Of a stretch of DNA of 64,000 bases, positions 7,795 through 16,326 are shown in pieces; within the stretch, counting starts at the first letter, position 1; each line of letters begins with the position of its first letter. The stretch is from positions 1 to 64,000 of the forward strand of contig NZ_VMNX01000018.1 in the NCBI RefSeq assembly GCF_009377235.1, in the 5' to 3' direction. The notes under the pieces were generated by a model. It saw only the letters and a program-made list of their open reading frames with translations. It was not told the DNA's origin and did no database searches. The position numbers were made by a program, and so were the translations under genes. The stretch is from Streptomyces acidicola. GTDB lineage: Bacteria; Actinomycetota; Actinomycetes; Streptomycetales; Streptomycetaceae.

Positions 7795-9726
7795 ATGAGT
7801 AATCCTGTGTCCATGTCCCGCGATCACGACCAGTCCCCCGACAGCGTCGAGACACCGTTCCTGGAGCTCCTGGCCAGGGGCGCGTCCGTCGACGCCTACG
7901 AGCAGCCGGTGCTCCTCTCCCGCGCCGAGGGCCGGCCGCCCGAGCGTGTCGCCGCGCTCGAACACGCCCAGCGGTTGGCGCTGCGCGTGCGGTCGGAGAT
8001 GGAGGGGCGGCGCCGCCGCGAGGCCGAGCTGTCCGCGCTCTTCGAGACCGCGCATGACCTGGCGGGACTGAGGGACCTCGGCTCCGTGCTGCGGGCCATC
8101 GTCCAGCGCGCCCGCTCACTGCTGGGCACGGATGTCGCGTACCTCAGTCTGAACGACCCGGACCAGGGCGACACCTACATGCGCGTCACCGAGGGGTCGG
8201 TCGCGGCGCGCTTCCAGCAGCTGCGGCTCGGCATGGGGGAGGGCCTCGGCGGGCTCGTCGCCCAGACCGCCCGTCCCTATGTCACCGAGGACTACTTCAA
8301 GGACGAGCGCTTCCAGCACACCCGGACCATCGACGCCGGTGTACGGGACGAGGGGCTGGTGGCCATCCTCGGAGTGCCCCTCATGCTCGGGCCCCATGTC
8401 ATCGGGGTGCTGTTCGCCGCCGACCGGCGTCAGCGGGTCTTCGAGCGGGAACAGATCGCCCTGCTGGGTTCGTTCGCCGCCCTCGCGGCGGCTGCCATCG
8501 ACACCGCGAACCTGCTCACCGAGACCCGCTCGGCCCTCGCCGACCTGGAGCGGGCCAACGAGATCATCCGGGACCGCAGCGGAGTCATCGAACGCGCCTC
8601 GGAGGTCCACGACCGCCTCGCCGAGCTCGTGCTGCGCGGCGGAGGGGTCCACGACGTGGCCGCGGCCGTCTCCCGGGTCCTCGGCGGCACCGTGGAGTTC
8701 GCCGAGGAGGGTGCCGCACCCGGTGCGGCCCTGGAGACGTCCCGCGCCGAGGGCCACGCGGTACGGCACGGGGACGACTGGATCGCCGCCGTGACGGGCG
8801 GCGGTGAGCTGCTCGGCGCGCTGGTGCTGCGCGGACATCCGGGTCTCGACCCCGTCGACCAGCGCACGCTGGAGCGCGCCGCCATGGTCACCTCGCTCCT
8901 GCTGCTCGCCAGACGCTCGGCTTCCGAGGCCGAACAGCGCGTCCGGGGCGAGCTGTTGGACGACCTGCTCGACGCACGCGACCGCGACCCGCGGCTGTTG
9001 CGCGAGCGGGCGGCCCGGTTGGAGGCCGACCTCGACGCCACCCATGTGGTGCTGGCCGCCCGCCTCGACGGCCCGGCGGCCGACGCGGACGAGGAGGCCG
9101 CGGCCCGCCGACGCCTGTGGTCCGCGGCGTCCCACCTCGGAGCCACACGGCACGGACTCGCCTCGGCCCGCGACGGCGGCACCGTCCTGCTGCTGCCCCT
9201 CGACGAGGGCGACACGGCCACGGAGCTGGCCCGCCGTACGGCAGTCCACCTCGGCACGGCCGTCCACGAGGCGGTCACCGTCGGCGCCTCCGCCCCCGTC
9301 GAGAACCTCGCCGCCCGCCCGGACGCCGTGGCCGCCGCCTACGCCGAAGGACTGCGGTGCCTGGAGGCCCTGCGACTGCTCGGCCGGACGGGAGACGGCG
9401 CCGCCGCCCAGGACTTCGGGTTCCTCGGGCTGCTGCTCGCCGGGGACCGGGACATCCCCGGGTTCGTGGAGCGCACGATCGGCGAGGTCGTCACCTACGA
9501 CGAACGGCGCGGTACGGATCTGCTGCGCACCCTCGACGCGTACTTCGCCTGCGGCATGAGCCCGGTCCGTACGAAGGACGCCCTGCACGTGCACGTGAAC
9601 ACCGTCGCCCAGCGGCTGGAGCGGGTGGGGCGGCTGCTCGGTGAGGACTGGCAGCGCCCCGACCGCGTACTGGAGGTCCAACTGGCCCTGCGGCTACGGC
9701 GGTTGTCGTCGCCCGCCCCACGCTGA
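7795..9726 (+). CDS. GAF-domain PucR/CdaR-family transcriptional regulator
   Basis: This 643-residue regulator begins with an ATG at 7795 (a second ATG at 7813 is possible). An N-terminal segment and coiled region (about 50-75) lead to a GAF domain (about 80-230, including GMGEGLGGLVAQTARPY and GVPLMLG). A second long coiled segment and a GGDEF-like CdaR middle region follow. The C-terminus has the PucR HTH (VRTKDALHVHVNTVAQRLER), which recognises DNA in this family. Such proteins regulate neighbouring catabolic genes in response to a small molecule. The likely targets are bdhA upstream and the convergent permease. The two DnaA-like boxes sit just before its start. Confidence 0.85.
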   Translation: MSNPVSMSRDHDQSPDSVETPFLELLARGASVDAYEQPVLLSRAEGRPPERVAALEHAQRLALRVRSEMEGRRRREAELSALFETAHDLAGLRDLGSVLRAIVQRARSLLGTDVAYLSLNDPDQGDTYMRVTEGSVAARFQQLRLGMGEGLGGLVAQTARPYVTEDYFKDERFQHTRTIDAGVRDEGLVAILGVPLMLGPHVIGVLFAADRRQRVFEREQIALLGSFAALAAAAIDTANLLTETRSALADLERANEIIRDRSGVIERASEVHDRLAELVLRGGGVHDVAAAVSRVLGGTVEFAEEGAAPGAALETSRAEGHAVRHGDDWIAAVTGGGELLGALVLRGHPGLDPVDQRTLERAAMVTSLLLLARRSASEAEQRVRGELLDDLLDARDRDPRLLRERAARLEADLDATHVVLAARLDGPAADADEEAAARRRLWSAASHLGATRHGLASARDGGTVLLLPLDEGDTATELARRTAVHLGTAVHEAVTVGASAPVENLAARPDAVAAAYAEGLRCLEALRLLGRTGDGAAAQDFGFLGLLLAGDRDIPGFVERTIGEVVTYDERRGTDLLRTLDAYFACGMSPVRTKDALHVHVNTVAQRLERVGRLLGEDWQRPDRVLEVQLALRLRRLSSPAPR

Positions 9727-9750
9727 GCGGGGCAGCCCGTGCCACCCGGT

Positions 9751-11130
9751 TCAGGTGGTACGGGCGTCCGCGCCCCGGGGTGCGGGCGGCTCCGCGTCGG
9801 CCGTAGTCGTGACGTCGGCCAGGTCGCGGTGGCGTGTCTCCTTCGCGACGCCCACCGCGATGAGGGTCAGCACGGCCGCAGCGATCACGTACAGGGCGAT
9901 CGGGGTCGAGCTGCCGTAGTCGGCCAGCAGCGCGGTCGCGATGAGCGGGGCGGGTGCGCCCGCCGCGACGGACGCGAACTGGGCACCGATGGAGGCGCCC
10001 GAGTAGCGCATCCTCGTCGCGAACATCTCGGAGAAGAAGGCCGCCTGCGGGGCGTACATCGCGCCGTGCAGGACGAGGCCCACGGTCACGGCGACGATCA
10101 GGTTGCCGAAACCGCCCGTGTCGATGAGCGAGAAGAACGGGAACATCCACAGGCCGACCCCGGCCGCGCCCAGCAGGTACACGGGCCGTCGGCCGACCCG
10201 GTCGGACAGCGCACCCCAGAGCGGGATGACGGCGAAGTGCACGGCGGACGCGATGAGGACCGAGTTGAGCGCCGTCTGCTTGGAGACCCCGGCCGACGTG
10301 GTGGCGTACACGAGGATGAAGGCAGTGATCACGTAGTAGCTGATGTTCTCGGCCATGCGCGCGCCCATGGCGACCAGCACGTCCCGCCAGTGGTGCCGCA
10401 GCACGGCGACCAACGGGAGCTTCTCGGTGGCCGCGTCCGCCTTCCGGGCCTCGGCCTGTGCCAGGGCCTGCTTGAAGACGGGCGATTCATCGACGGACAG
10501 CCGAATCCACAGACCGACGATCACCAGGACGCCCGAGAGCAGGAACGGGACCCGCCAGCCCCAGGACGTGAAGGCCGCGTCCGACAACACGGCCGTCAGC
10601 AGCGAGAGCACACCGGTCGCGAGGAGTTGTCCGGCGGGCGCCCCGGTCTGCGGCCACGAGGCCCAGAACCCCCGGCGTCGCGCGTCCCCGTGCTCCGACA
10701 CGAGCAGGACGGCACCGCCCCACTCGCCACCGAGCGCGAAGCCCTGCACGAGCCGCAGCACGGTCAGCAGCACGGGCGCCGCCGTCCCGATCGTGGCGTG
10801 CGTGGGCAGCAGGCCGATCGCGAAGGTCGCCCCTCCCATCAGCAGCAGGCTCAGTACCAGCAGCTTCTTGCGGCCGAGCCGGTCACCGTAGTGCCCGAAC
10901 ACCAGGGCACCCAGCGGCCGGGCCGCGAAGCCCACCGCATAGGTGAGGAACGACAACAGGGTGCCCACCAGCGGGTCGGAGTCCGGGAAGAAGAGCTTGT
11001 TGAAGACGAGCGCGGCGGCGGAACCGTAGAGGAAGAAGTCGTACCACTCGATGGTGGTGCCGATGAGACTGGCGGTGACAATGCGCTTGAGGTTGGCCGC
11101 TGGTGGGGGAGCGGATGATGCTGAGGCCAT
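9751..11130 (-). CDS. MHS-family MFS permease
   Basis: This 459-residue, 12-helix major facilitator of the metabolite:H+ symporter family (related to ShiA, ProP and CitA) carries IEWYDFFLYG in helix 1 and GHYGDRLGRKK between helices 2 and 3. The ATG at 11130 is preceded by GAGGAAG eight bases upstream. It probably imports an organic acid; its position beside bdhA and the PucR regulator makes 3-hydroxybutyrate or acetoacetate an inference only. Its first 31 codons and promoter are repeated at 35.1 kb as a broken copy, and the 24 kb in between contains the siderophore island. Confidence 0.85.
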   Translation of the reverse strand: MASASSAPPPAANLKRIVTASLIGTTIEWYDFFLYGSAAALVFNKLFFPDSDPLVGTLLSFLTYAVGFAARPLGALVFGHYGDRLGRKKLLVLSLLLMGGATFAIGLLPTHATIGTAAPVLLTVLRLVQGFALGGEWGGAVLLVSEHGDARRRGFWASWPQTGAPAGQLLATGVLSLLTAVLSDAAFTSWGWRVPFLLSGVLVIVGLWIRLSVDESPVFKQALAQAEARKADAATEKLPLVAVLRHHWRDVLVAMGARMAENISYYVITAFILVYATTSAGVSKQTALNSVLIASAVHFAVIPLWGALSDRVGRRPVYLLGAAGVGLWMFPFFSLIDTGGFGNLIVAVTVGLVLHGAMYAPQAAFFSEMFATRMRYSGASIGAQFASVAAGAPAPLIATALLADYGSSTPIALYVIAAAVLTLIAVGVAKETRHRDLADVTTTADAEPPAPRGADARTT

Positions 11131-11240
11131 GTGCGCCACTTCCTCGTGTGCAGTGGGGACGGGTGGATGTCGGCACACCGTAGAAACCCGCATGTCAGGC
11201 GCACATGTGGTGGGGCAACACAGTTCGGAGGCTGGACATG
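11038..11240 (-). repeat. Left copy of 200-bp direct repeat (MHS permease 5' end and promoter)
   Basis: This segment matches 35082-35288 in the same orientation. The first 30 bases are identical and the coding part is nearly so. Identity then decays into the promoter (around GGCACACCGTAG and onward). It contains the first 31 codons of the intact permease, its ribosome site and the upstream region. Confidence 0.85.
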
Positions 11241-12135
11241 CGCTCGGCCACCATGCCCGCTTACAGAAGCGGTGACTCTGCCTCTCGAGGCGGTCGCATC
11301 GAGCGCCGTCCGAGAGGTCTAGTTCGGCATGATTTGGCGGTGCTGTGTCTCCTGGTGGTACAACGGCAGCAGCTTACTGACCTGCGAATATGGCTCGACA
11401 TGGTCTTGCTGTGCACCGGGTTCGCCGTCTTCGACTTGTGACTGAGCACGCCAGCTGACGGATGAGCGGTCGAGTCGGCGGGACTGAGCGCCTGAGTTGG
11501 CGGTACTCCTGAGCCGTGACACGTGGGTTGGAGCTTGGCCACGCATCTTGGAACCGGGAGACGTCCGGTCGGGTGTCGATCTGATCCGGTCAGCGCTGGG
11601 TGGCCCAGTGCATCTCTGTGTGGCCCGGCCGATTCGGATCCTCCTGGGGCGCGTGACGATCGCCCATGCCGGCCGCGGCGACTGGAGGAGCCGATCCGGC
11701 GGAGCGTGATCGTTCCGGGAAACCGGTACAGATCTTTCGCATCCGCGCCGGGAAGATCGCTCGATTGCGTGACTACTTCACGCCCGAGTTGATGAGCTGA
11801 GGACATCCGAGCAGTTCCCGCAGCAGGCATGCGCTGACTTTTCGGCCGCTCCTTGGCCGGCGTCGCCTCGTTCCTGGGCTGCCGACGTCAACGGGCTCAG
11901 GGTGCAGCAAACTCTCCCAGAGGGCCAGGTGCGACCACAGCGGAGCGCTCGACTGATCATGAGTACCGTCCGAGCAAATCCGGGTGATCACGAGCACCGA
12001 GTCAACGACCTGCCCGGGTAGCGGGGGTAGATTGCCGAGGCGGCGTACGGCTTTGGTGCAGCTCAGTACGTTGACGCCTTCTGTGACCTCGGTGCCCTGT
12101 TCGCCAAGAACCAGGTCCGAACCGGCCCACACGCA
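11131..12135. other. 1-kb gap without an intact gene
   Basis: The first 110 bp is permease promoter DNA shared with the 35-kb copy. Between 11240 and 11700 the frames are short and I recognise nothing. A C-terminal scrap of a SnoaL-like protein ends at 11800 on the plus strand. From 11800 to 12135, up to the tRNA terminator, I see nothing with coding character. The overall look is of decayed DNA. Confidence 0.6.
11708..11800 (+). pseudogene. SnoaL/NTF2-like protein, C-terminal scrap
   Basis: Thirty codons in one frame read GKPVQIFRIRAGKIARLRDY and end FTPELMS before TGA. This pattern (polar strand, then FRIRDGKI, then RDYF-P-L) is the usual C-terminus of SnoaL-like ketosteroid-isomerase-fold proteins. 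No matching upstream frame is visible, so it is a remnant. Recognition rests on a short stretch. Confidence 0.4.
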
Positions 12136-12165
12136 GTGAAGGCCCGGTGGATACCGGGCCTTCAC
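12136..12165 (-). terminator. Terminator of the tRNA-fMet gene
   Basis: A perfect 13-bp stem (GTGAAGGCCCGGT at 12136-12148 with its complement at 12153-12165) closes a 4-base loop, seven bases past the tRNA 3' end. There is no clear U-tract, as is common in Streptomyces. Confidence 0.85.
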
Positions 12166-12172
12166 GTCTGAG

Positions 12173-12246
12173 TAGCGGGGACAGGATTTGAACCTGCGAC
12201 CTCTGGGTTATGAGCCCAGCGAGCTACCGAGCTGCTCCACCCCGCG
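12173..12246 (-). tRNA. Initiator tRNA-Met (CAU)
   Basis: The 74-nt minus-strand gene folds as a tRNA with anticodon CAT in the loop CTCATAA. Two initiator hallmarks are visible: a mismatched first pair (C1 with A72; 5' CGCGGGG against 3' CCCCGCTA) and three consecutive G:C pairs in the anticodon stem (GGG/CCC). CCA is not encoded. A 9-bp inverted repeat (12245-12253 with 12267-12275) overlaps its 5' end and promoter region. This is formyl-methionyl initiator tRNA, not the elongator. Confidence 0.95.
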
Positions 12247-12600
12247 TCGGTACGGTGAACTGTACGGTACCGACGTGGATCGGCCCAATCGGCTTTCGCC
12301 TGCGCTCGGGCCGTCGCCCCGCCCGGCATCGTGCCGACGAGGCGCTCGGCTGTTGAGGGCGAGCACGAGGACGGTCGGCTGCTACCCGGTCCGGGTGAAG
12401 GGCCCACCACGCCCGGCCAGCCGCGCACGAACAGGTGTCAGCGGCGAAGAGCCGCCCCTGACACATCGTTGACGGCGACTCCGGCGGGCCCGGTCACTCG
12501 TGGCCGCCCTCGGCGTCCGTCGCGTCAGCGATGCTCGGGGAGCCGGCGGCTCCGGTCCGCCGAGTGGACGGGCCGTTCACCGACGTGTTCCGCAGGCCGG
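12247..12600. other. 350-bp gap upstream of tRNA-fMet
   Basis: It contains the tRNA promoter region with a 9-bp inverted repeat at its edge (12245-12275). I see no coding frame with protein-like composition, no IS ends and no RNA fold I can support in the rest. Confidence 0.5.
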
Positions 12601-12972
12601 TCAGCGGGGTTCGAGACGCAGAGGGGAGGCGCGGGCCCGGTCGGTCAGAACGTGCTTGACGATGCTGGTGTACTGGCCGTACTTCTCCCGGTAAGCCGCG
12701 TCCACGTCGGCGTACTCGCCGGGATCGGCGTCGCGGAAGGCCACGTCGGCCCGGACGCCTCCGGCCACGACACGTCCCTGGTGGTGCGAGCGTGTGCTCC
12801 GGTACCAGGGGCCGTCGGCGCCCTTGACCGAGCGGACGTAGAGCTGGTCGCCCGCGCGAACGACTCACATGGTCACGGGGGCGCGGAGGGTGCCGTCGCC
12901 GCGCTCGGACTCGAGGTCCGGTTCTTCTGCAGCGCCGATCCTTCTCAGGTCGGAGTCGTTCCAGGTGCTCAT
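12601..12972 (-). pseudogene. DUF2255-family gene with a single in-frame TGA
   Basis: From the ATG at 12972 the frame reads MSTWNDSDLRRIGAAEEPDL and continues as a typical DUF2255 protein for about 123 codons to the stop at 12601, interrupted only by TGA at 12865-12867. Family members have Trp at this place (pattern VT-I/M-W-VVR), so TGG to TGA is the simplest change. After it the frame continues with VVRAGDQLYVRSVKGADGPW and RADVAFRDAD, with no frameshift. The function of DUF2255 is unknown; it is often beside oxidoreductases, as here. This is a recent nonsense pseudogene, unless it is a sequencing error. Confidence 0.8.
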
Positions 12973-13105
12973 GGTTCTCACCTTCAGTGACGGGGGTGTG
13001 TGGGCGTCCTCTGGGCGCCGAGGGGATGAGTCCCCGGCGCCGTATCGGTTTCGCCGGCTTGGAGCCGGGACGGGGGTCTGCGACGCGCGGGCGTGCGTCA
13101 CGCCT

Positions 13106-13294
13106 TCAGATCGGCGACCGGCCCGGCAGCGGGCCGAACCCGCCGCCGACGAAGTTGATGTCGGAGTGGCAGATGCCGCAGTACAGGATGTCGAGCCTGA
13201 CGTCGTGCGGGCCGACGTCGCGGCGCTCGATGGTCAGGGCGGTGAGCGGCTTGCCTGCTTCGTGGGCGCCGAACGCGTTGACGCTGGTGGGCAT
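13106..13294 (-). pseudogene. Zinc alcohol dehydrogenase, N-terminal stub
   Basis: The 62-codon frame starts with a good ribosome site (GAAGGA, six bases before ATG). It reads like the N-terminus of YahK/AdhA-type NADP alcohol dehydrogenases: LTIERRDVGPHDVRLDI and then the catalytic-zinc motif CGICHSDI. It stops right after that motif, where about 290 residues including the nucleotide-binding domain should follow. The missing part is not found nearby, so this is a deletion product. It is followed by the broken DUF2255 gene. Confidence 0.75.
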
Positions 13295-13324
13295 GATGGT
13301 TCCTTCAAGTGGACAGGGGGAGGT

Positions 13325-14209
13325 TCAGGCTTCGGGGATGGCGCGGCCGTAGTCCGCGAGGGTGACGGCCTCCGGCTCGGGGCCGCCGCGGCGGCCGGTC
13401 TCCAGGGCGTCGAGGGCACCCAGCTCGTCCGCGGTGAGCTCGAAGTCGAAGACGTCGAAGTTCTCCGCGATCCGGTGGCGCTTCGTCGACTTGGGGATCA
13501 CCGAGCGGCCCTGCTGGATGCCCCAGCGCAGCAGCACCTGGGCGGGGCTCTTGCCGTGCGCCTCGGCGATCGCGGTGACGACCGGGTCCTCAAGGACACT
13601 CCTGCGGCCCTCGCCGTAGCCCGGGTAGAAGGTGATACCGCCGATGGGGGACCACGCCTGGTTGAGGATGCCGTGCTCGTCGTCGAGGTCGAGGACGGCG
13701 CGCTGCTGGAAGTACGGGTGGATCTCCAACTGGTTGACGGCCGGGACGACGTTGGTGGCGTCGAGCAGCGCGGTCAGGTGGGCGACCATGAAGTTGCTGA
13801 CGCCGATGGCCCGGACCTTGCCGTCGGCAAGGAGCTTCTCCAGGGCGCGGTAGGCGGCGAGGGTCTTGTCGAAGTCCGACGGGAGGGCCTGGTGCAGGAT
13901 GAGCAGGTCGATCTGGTCCAGGCCTAGCTTCGCGGCGCTCTTGTCGAAGCCGTGCAGGGTCTCGTGGTAGCCGTAGTCGCTGATCCAGATCTTCGTCTCG
14001 ATGAAGATGTCGTCGCGGGGCACTCCGGAGTCGCGGAGGGCCTGGCCGACCTCGCGTTCGTTGCCGTACGCGGCGGCGGTGTCGATGTGCCGGTAGCCGA
14101 GTTCGAGCGCGGCCGTGACGGCTGCCCGGGTCTCGTCCGGCGGGGTCTGGAAGACACCGAGTCCGAGGGCGGGCATCTGGACGCCGTTGTTGAGGGTGAG
14201 GGTCTGCAT
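13325..14209 (-). CDS. Aldo/keto reductase
   Basis: This 294-residue member of the AKR superfamily is of the 2,5-diketo-gluconate reductase/AKR5 type. Family signatures are intact: the N-terminal MPALGLGVFQTP, the catalytic Asp and Tyr in DTAAAYGNE, Lys in FIETKIW, His in LLILHQA, and the NADPH-binding VIPKSTKRHRI. It reduces carbonyls with NADPH in the cytoplasm; the substrate is unknown. Its ATG (14209) shares one base with the stop of the upstream DHA2 exporter gene, so it was translationally coupled to a gene that is now broken. Confidence 0.85.
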   Translation of the reverse strand: MQTLTLNNGVQMPALGLGVFQTPPDETRAAVTAALELGYRHIDTAAAYGNEREVGQALRDSGVPRDDIFIETKIWISDYGYHETLHGFDKSAAKLGLDQIDLLILHQALPSDFDKTLAAYRALEKLLADGKVRAIGVSNFMVAHLTALLDATNVVPAVNQLEIHPYFQQRAVLDLDDEHGILNQAWSPIGGITFYPGYGEGRRSVLEDPVVTAIAEAHGKSPAQVLLRWGIQQGRSVIPKSTKRHRIAENFDVFDFELTADELGALDALETGRRGGPEPEAVTLADYGRAIPEA

Positions 14210-15163
14210 CACAGGAACCTTTCGGTGCGGGTGGCCGGTGAGGGCACGATGAGGGTCAGGACGGCCAGGGTGAGCAGGACGGCGGAGCCGGTCAGCGCCG
14301 CGCCCGAACGGGCCGCGATGTCGGCGGCCCCATGGCTGGTGGAGAGTGTGGTGGCCACGGCGGTCAGGATGCTCAGGCTCAGGGCGCTGCCGATCTGGTG
14401 GACGGTGTTGACCAGGCGCGAGGCGGCGCCCGCGTCCGCGGGGGCGACGCCGTCGACGCCGCTGGAGGTCAGCGGGGCCAGGACCAGACCTTGGTCGGCG
14501 CCGATGAACACCATGGGCAAAGCCAACCCCGTCAGGTAGGGAGTGTGCAGGTCGAAGCGGCTGAACCACACCATGCCCGCTGTGGTCAGGGCGACTCCGG
14601 TGAGCAGCACTGTCGGCCTGCTCGCCCGCTCCGGCAACCGCGGCACCTGGACGGCGAGGACGAAGTTGACCAGCGTCATCGGCAGGAAGGCGTGCCCGGC
14701 CTGCAGCGGCGTCCAGTGGTAGACGCTCTGCACGAGCTGCGCTGTGAAGAAGAACCCGATCATCGCGCCCATGTGGAGCATCCGGGTGACGTAGGCGCCG
14801 GTGCGCTCCCGGCCGGCGAGCAGCCGCAGCGGCAGGATCGGCTACGCGGCCGACCGCTCCACCCGGACGAACAGCCCCAGCATCCCTGCACCCGCCACCA
14901 GCGGAATCAGGGTGGCCGGGGCGGCCCAGCCGAGGTTGGACGCATCGACGATGCCCAGCACCAGAGAGGTGGAGCCCAGCGTCGCCAGCAGCGCGCCGGC
15001 CACGTCGAAGCGGCCCCGCTGCCGGGTGGTCTCGGGCAGGAACCGCACCGCGAGCACCATCATCACGGCGCCGATCGGGACGTTGAGGAAGAACTCGGTC
15101 CGCCATGAGATTAGGTCGGTGACCAGCCCTCCGACGACGAGGCCGAAAAGGCGCTGCGCGCAC
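14209..15163 (-). pseudogene. DHA2-family MFS exporter, truncated and with an in-frame TAG
   Basis: One frame runs from about 15160 down to 14209 and resembles the C-terminal two-thirds of a 14-helix EmrB/QacA-type drug exporter (WRTEFFLNVPIGAVMMVLAV; later GMVWFSRFD and VNTVHQIGSALSLSILT). It is interrupted by TAG at 14842-14844 in a normally conserved stretch (ERSAA*PILPLRLL). The N-terminal helices, including the usual GxxxGPxxGG motif, are missing beyond 15163. Translation of the distal half could only restart internally. The loss also affects coupling to the downstream aldo/keto reductase. Confidence 0.8.
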
Positions 15164-15362
15164 GGTGCTCCTTCAGGTCGGTCTCTGTTCGGGCCCGGTT
15201 GTGGTCGGCCGGGTCCTGGGCCTTTTCCAGAGAACCGCGCCTCGGTGCGCGGGTGGGAGTCACTGCTCTTCCAGGTAATGGCAGTACCTCGCAGGCACTC
15301 GCCGACGGATCTACCGTGAGGAGACCGGCACAGGATTGACGACGATCAGAAGGAGCCACCGC

Positions 15363-15413
15363 ATGTCCGCCCTCGCCGCCACCGAAGAAGCCCCGGGGCC
15401 TGAGCATGGCTGA
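15363..15413 (+). CDS. Possible 16-codon upstream ORF before the XRE regulator
   Basis: AAGGAG stands seven bases before ATG 15363, a better ribosome site than the regulator itself has. The frame encodes 16 residues (MSALAATEEAPGPEHG) and stops with TGA 15411-15413, overlapping the regulator's ATG at 15406 in another frame. It could be a leader for translational coupling or the stump of a former gene. Confidence 0.3.
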   Translation: MSALAATEEAPGPEHG

Positions 15414-16299
15414 CAGTGACAGGAAGGCTCTGGCCGCGGAGGTCCGCGAGTTCCTGAGCACCCGGCGGGCTCGGATCACCCCGGAGCAGGCCGGGCTGCC
15501 GGTCTACGGCGGGAACCGCCGTGTCGCCGGCCTTCGCCGCGAGGAGGTCGCCCTGCTCGCGGGCATGAGCGTGGACTACTACATCCGGCTTGAGCGCGGG
15601 AATCTCACCGGCGCCTCGGACTCGGTGCTCGATGCCCTCGCGCACGCATTGCAGCTCGACGAGGCCGAACGCACCCACCTCTACGACCTGGCCCGGGCAG
15701 CGACGCCGTCGGGCCGACGGCCCGCGGTGACCGCGTCGCGGGTGCGGCCCACGATCCTGCGGCTGCTCGACTCGATGACCGATGTGCCGGCTTACGTGCG
15801 CAACGCGCGCTTCGACATCCTTGCCGCCAACACGCTGGGGCGGGCGCTGTACGCACCGGTTTTCGACTCGCCGCTGTTCGCCCGGCGCGGGCCGGTCAAC
15901 AGCGCCCGTTTCATGTTCCTGGACCCCGCCAGCCAGGAGTTCTGGACGGATTGGGAAAAGGGCGCCAACGACGCGGTCGCCTTCCTGCGCACCGAGACGG
16001 GCCGGGCGCCCCACGACAAGGCGCTCACCGACCTGATCGGAGAGCTGACGACCAAGAGCGACGACTTCGCCCGCCGGTGGGCCCGCCACGACGTGAAGTT
16101 CCACCGCTCCGGCGTCAAAAACCTTCACCACCCGCTGGTCGGCGATCTCGCACTGCCCTACGAGGCGATGGACCTGCCGGCCGATCCCGGCCTGCGTCTC
16201 AACTTCTACACCTCCGAACCGGACTCGCGGGAACAAGAGGCCCTCGGCCTGCTCGCCAGCTGGGCGAGCACCGGCACTGTCGGCCCCGCCCGGAAGTGA
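15406..16299 (+). CDS. XRE-type regulator with MmyB-like ligand domain
   Basis: This 297-residue DNA-binding protein has an N-terminal HTH (residues about 38-70; RREEVALLAGMSVDYYIRLE followed by RG). A long C-terminal MmyB-like (PAS-related) domain starts near residue 115 with VPAYVRNARFDILAANTLGR. These regulators are abundant in Streptomyces and typically control a neighbouring oxidoreductase or transporter gene; in related proteins the C-terminal domain binds a fatty-acid-like ligand. It is followed 27 bp later by an aldo/keto reductase gene on the same strand, now truncated. The broken DHA2/AKR pair is transcribed divergently. Confidence 0.88.
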   Translation: MADSDRKALAAEVREFLSTRRARITPEQAGLPVYGGNRRVAGLRREEVALLAGMSVDYYIRLERGNLTGASDSVLDALAHALQLDEAERTHLYDLARAATPSGRRPAVTASRVRPTILRLLDSMTDVPAYVRNARFDILAANTLGRALYAPVFDSPLFARRGPVNSARFMFLDPASQEFWTDWEKGANDAVAFLRTETGRAPHDKALTDLIGELTTKSDDFARRWARHDVKFHRSGVKNLHHPLVGDLALPYEAMDLPADPGLRLNFYTSEPDSREQEALGLLASWASTGTVGPARK

Positions 16300-16326
16300 C
16301 CACCACTGATCGAGGAGAACCGTTTC

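Noticed and set aside
7711..7795. oriC or plasmid origin because of the DnaA boxes
   Set aside because: Only two boxes, no AT-rich unwinding region and no dnaA, dnaN or gyrase genes nearby.
6901..9726. A 941-codon open frame extending the PucR-type gene upstream across bdhA
   Set aside because: The upstream part is an Arg/Pro-rich shadow of bdhA; family similarity begins at the ATG near 7795.
11261..11830. A 189-codon minus-strand frame in the 11-12 kb gap
   Set aside because: Ser/Arg/Thr-rich composition, no family likeness, and it covers the plus-strand SnoaL scrap.
13325..15163. A 612-codon frame joining the aldo/keto reductase to upstream DNA
   Set aside because: The upstream 300 codons are an out-of-frame reading of the broken DHA2 exporter; the reductase begins at the ATG at 14209.
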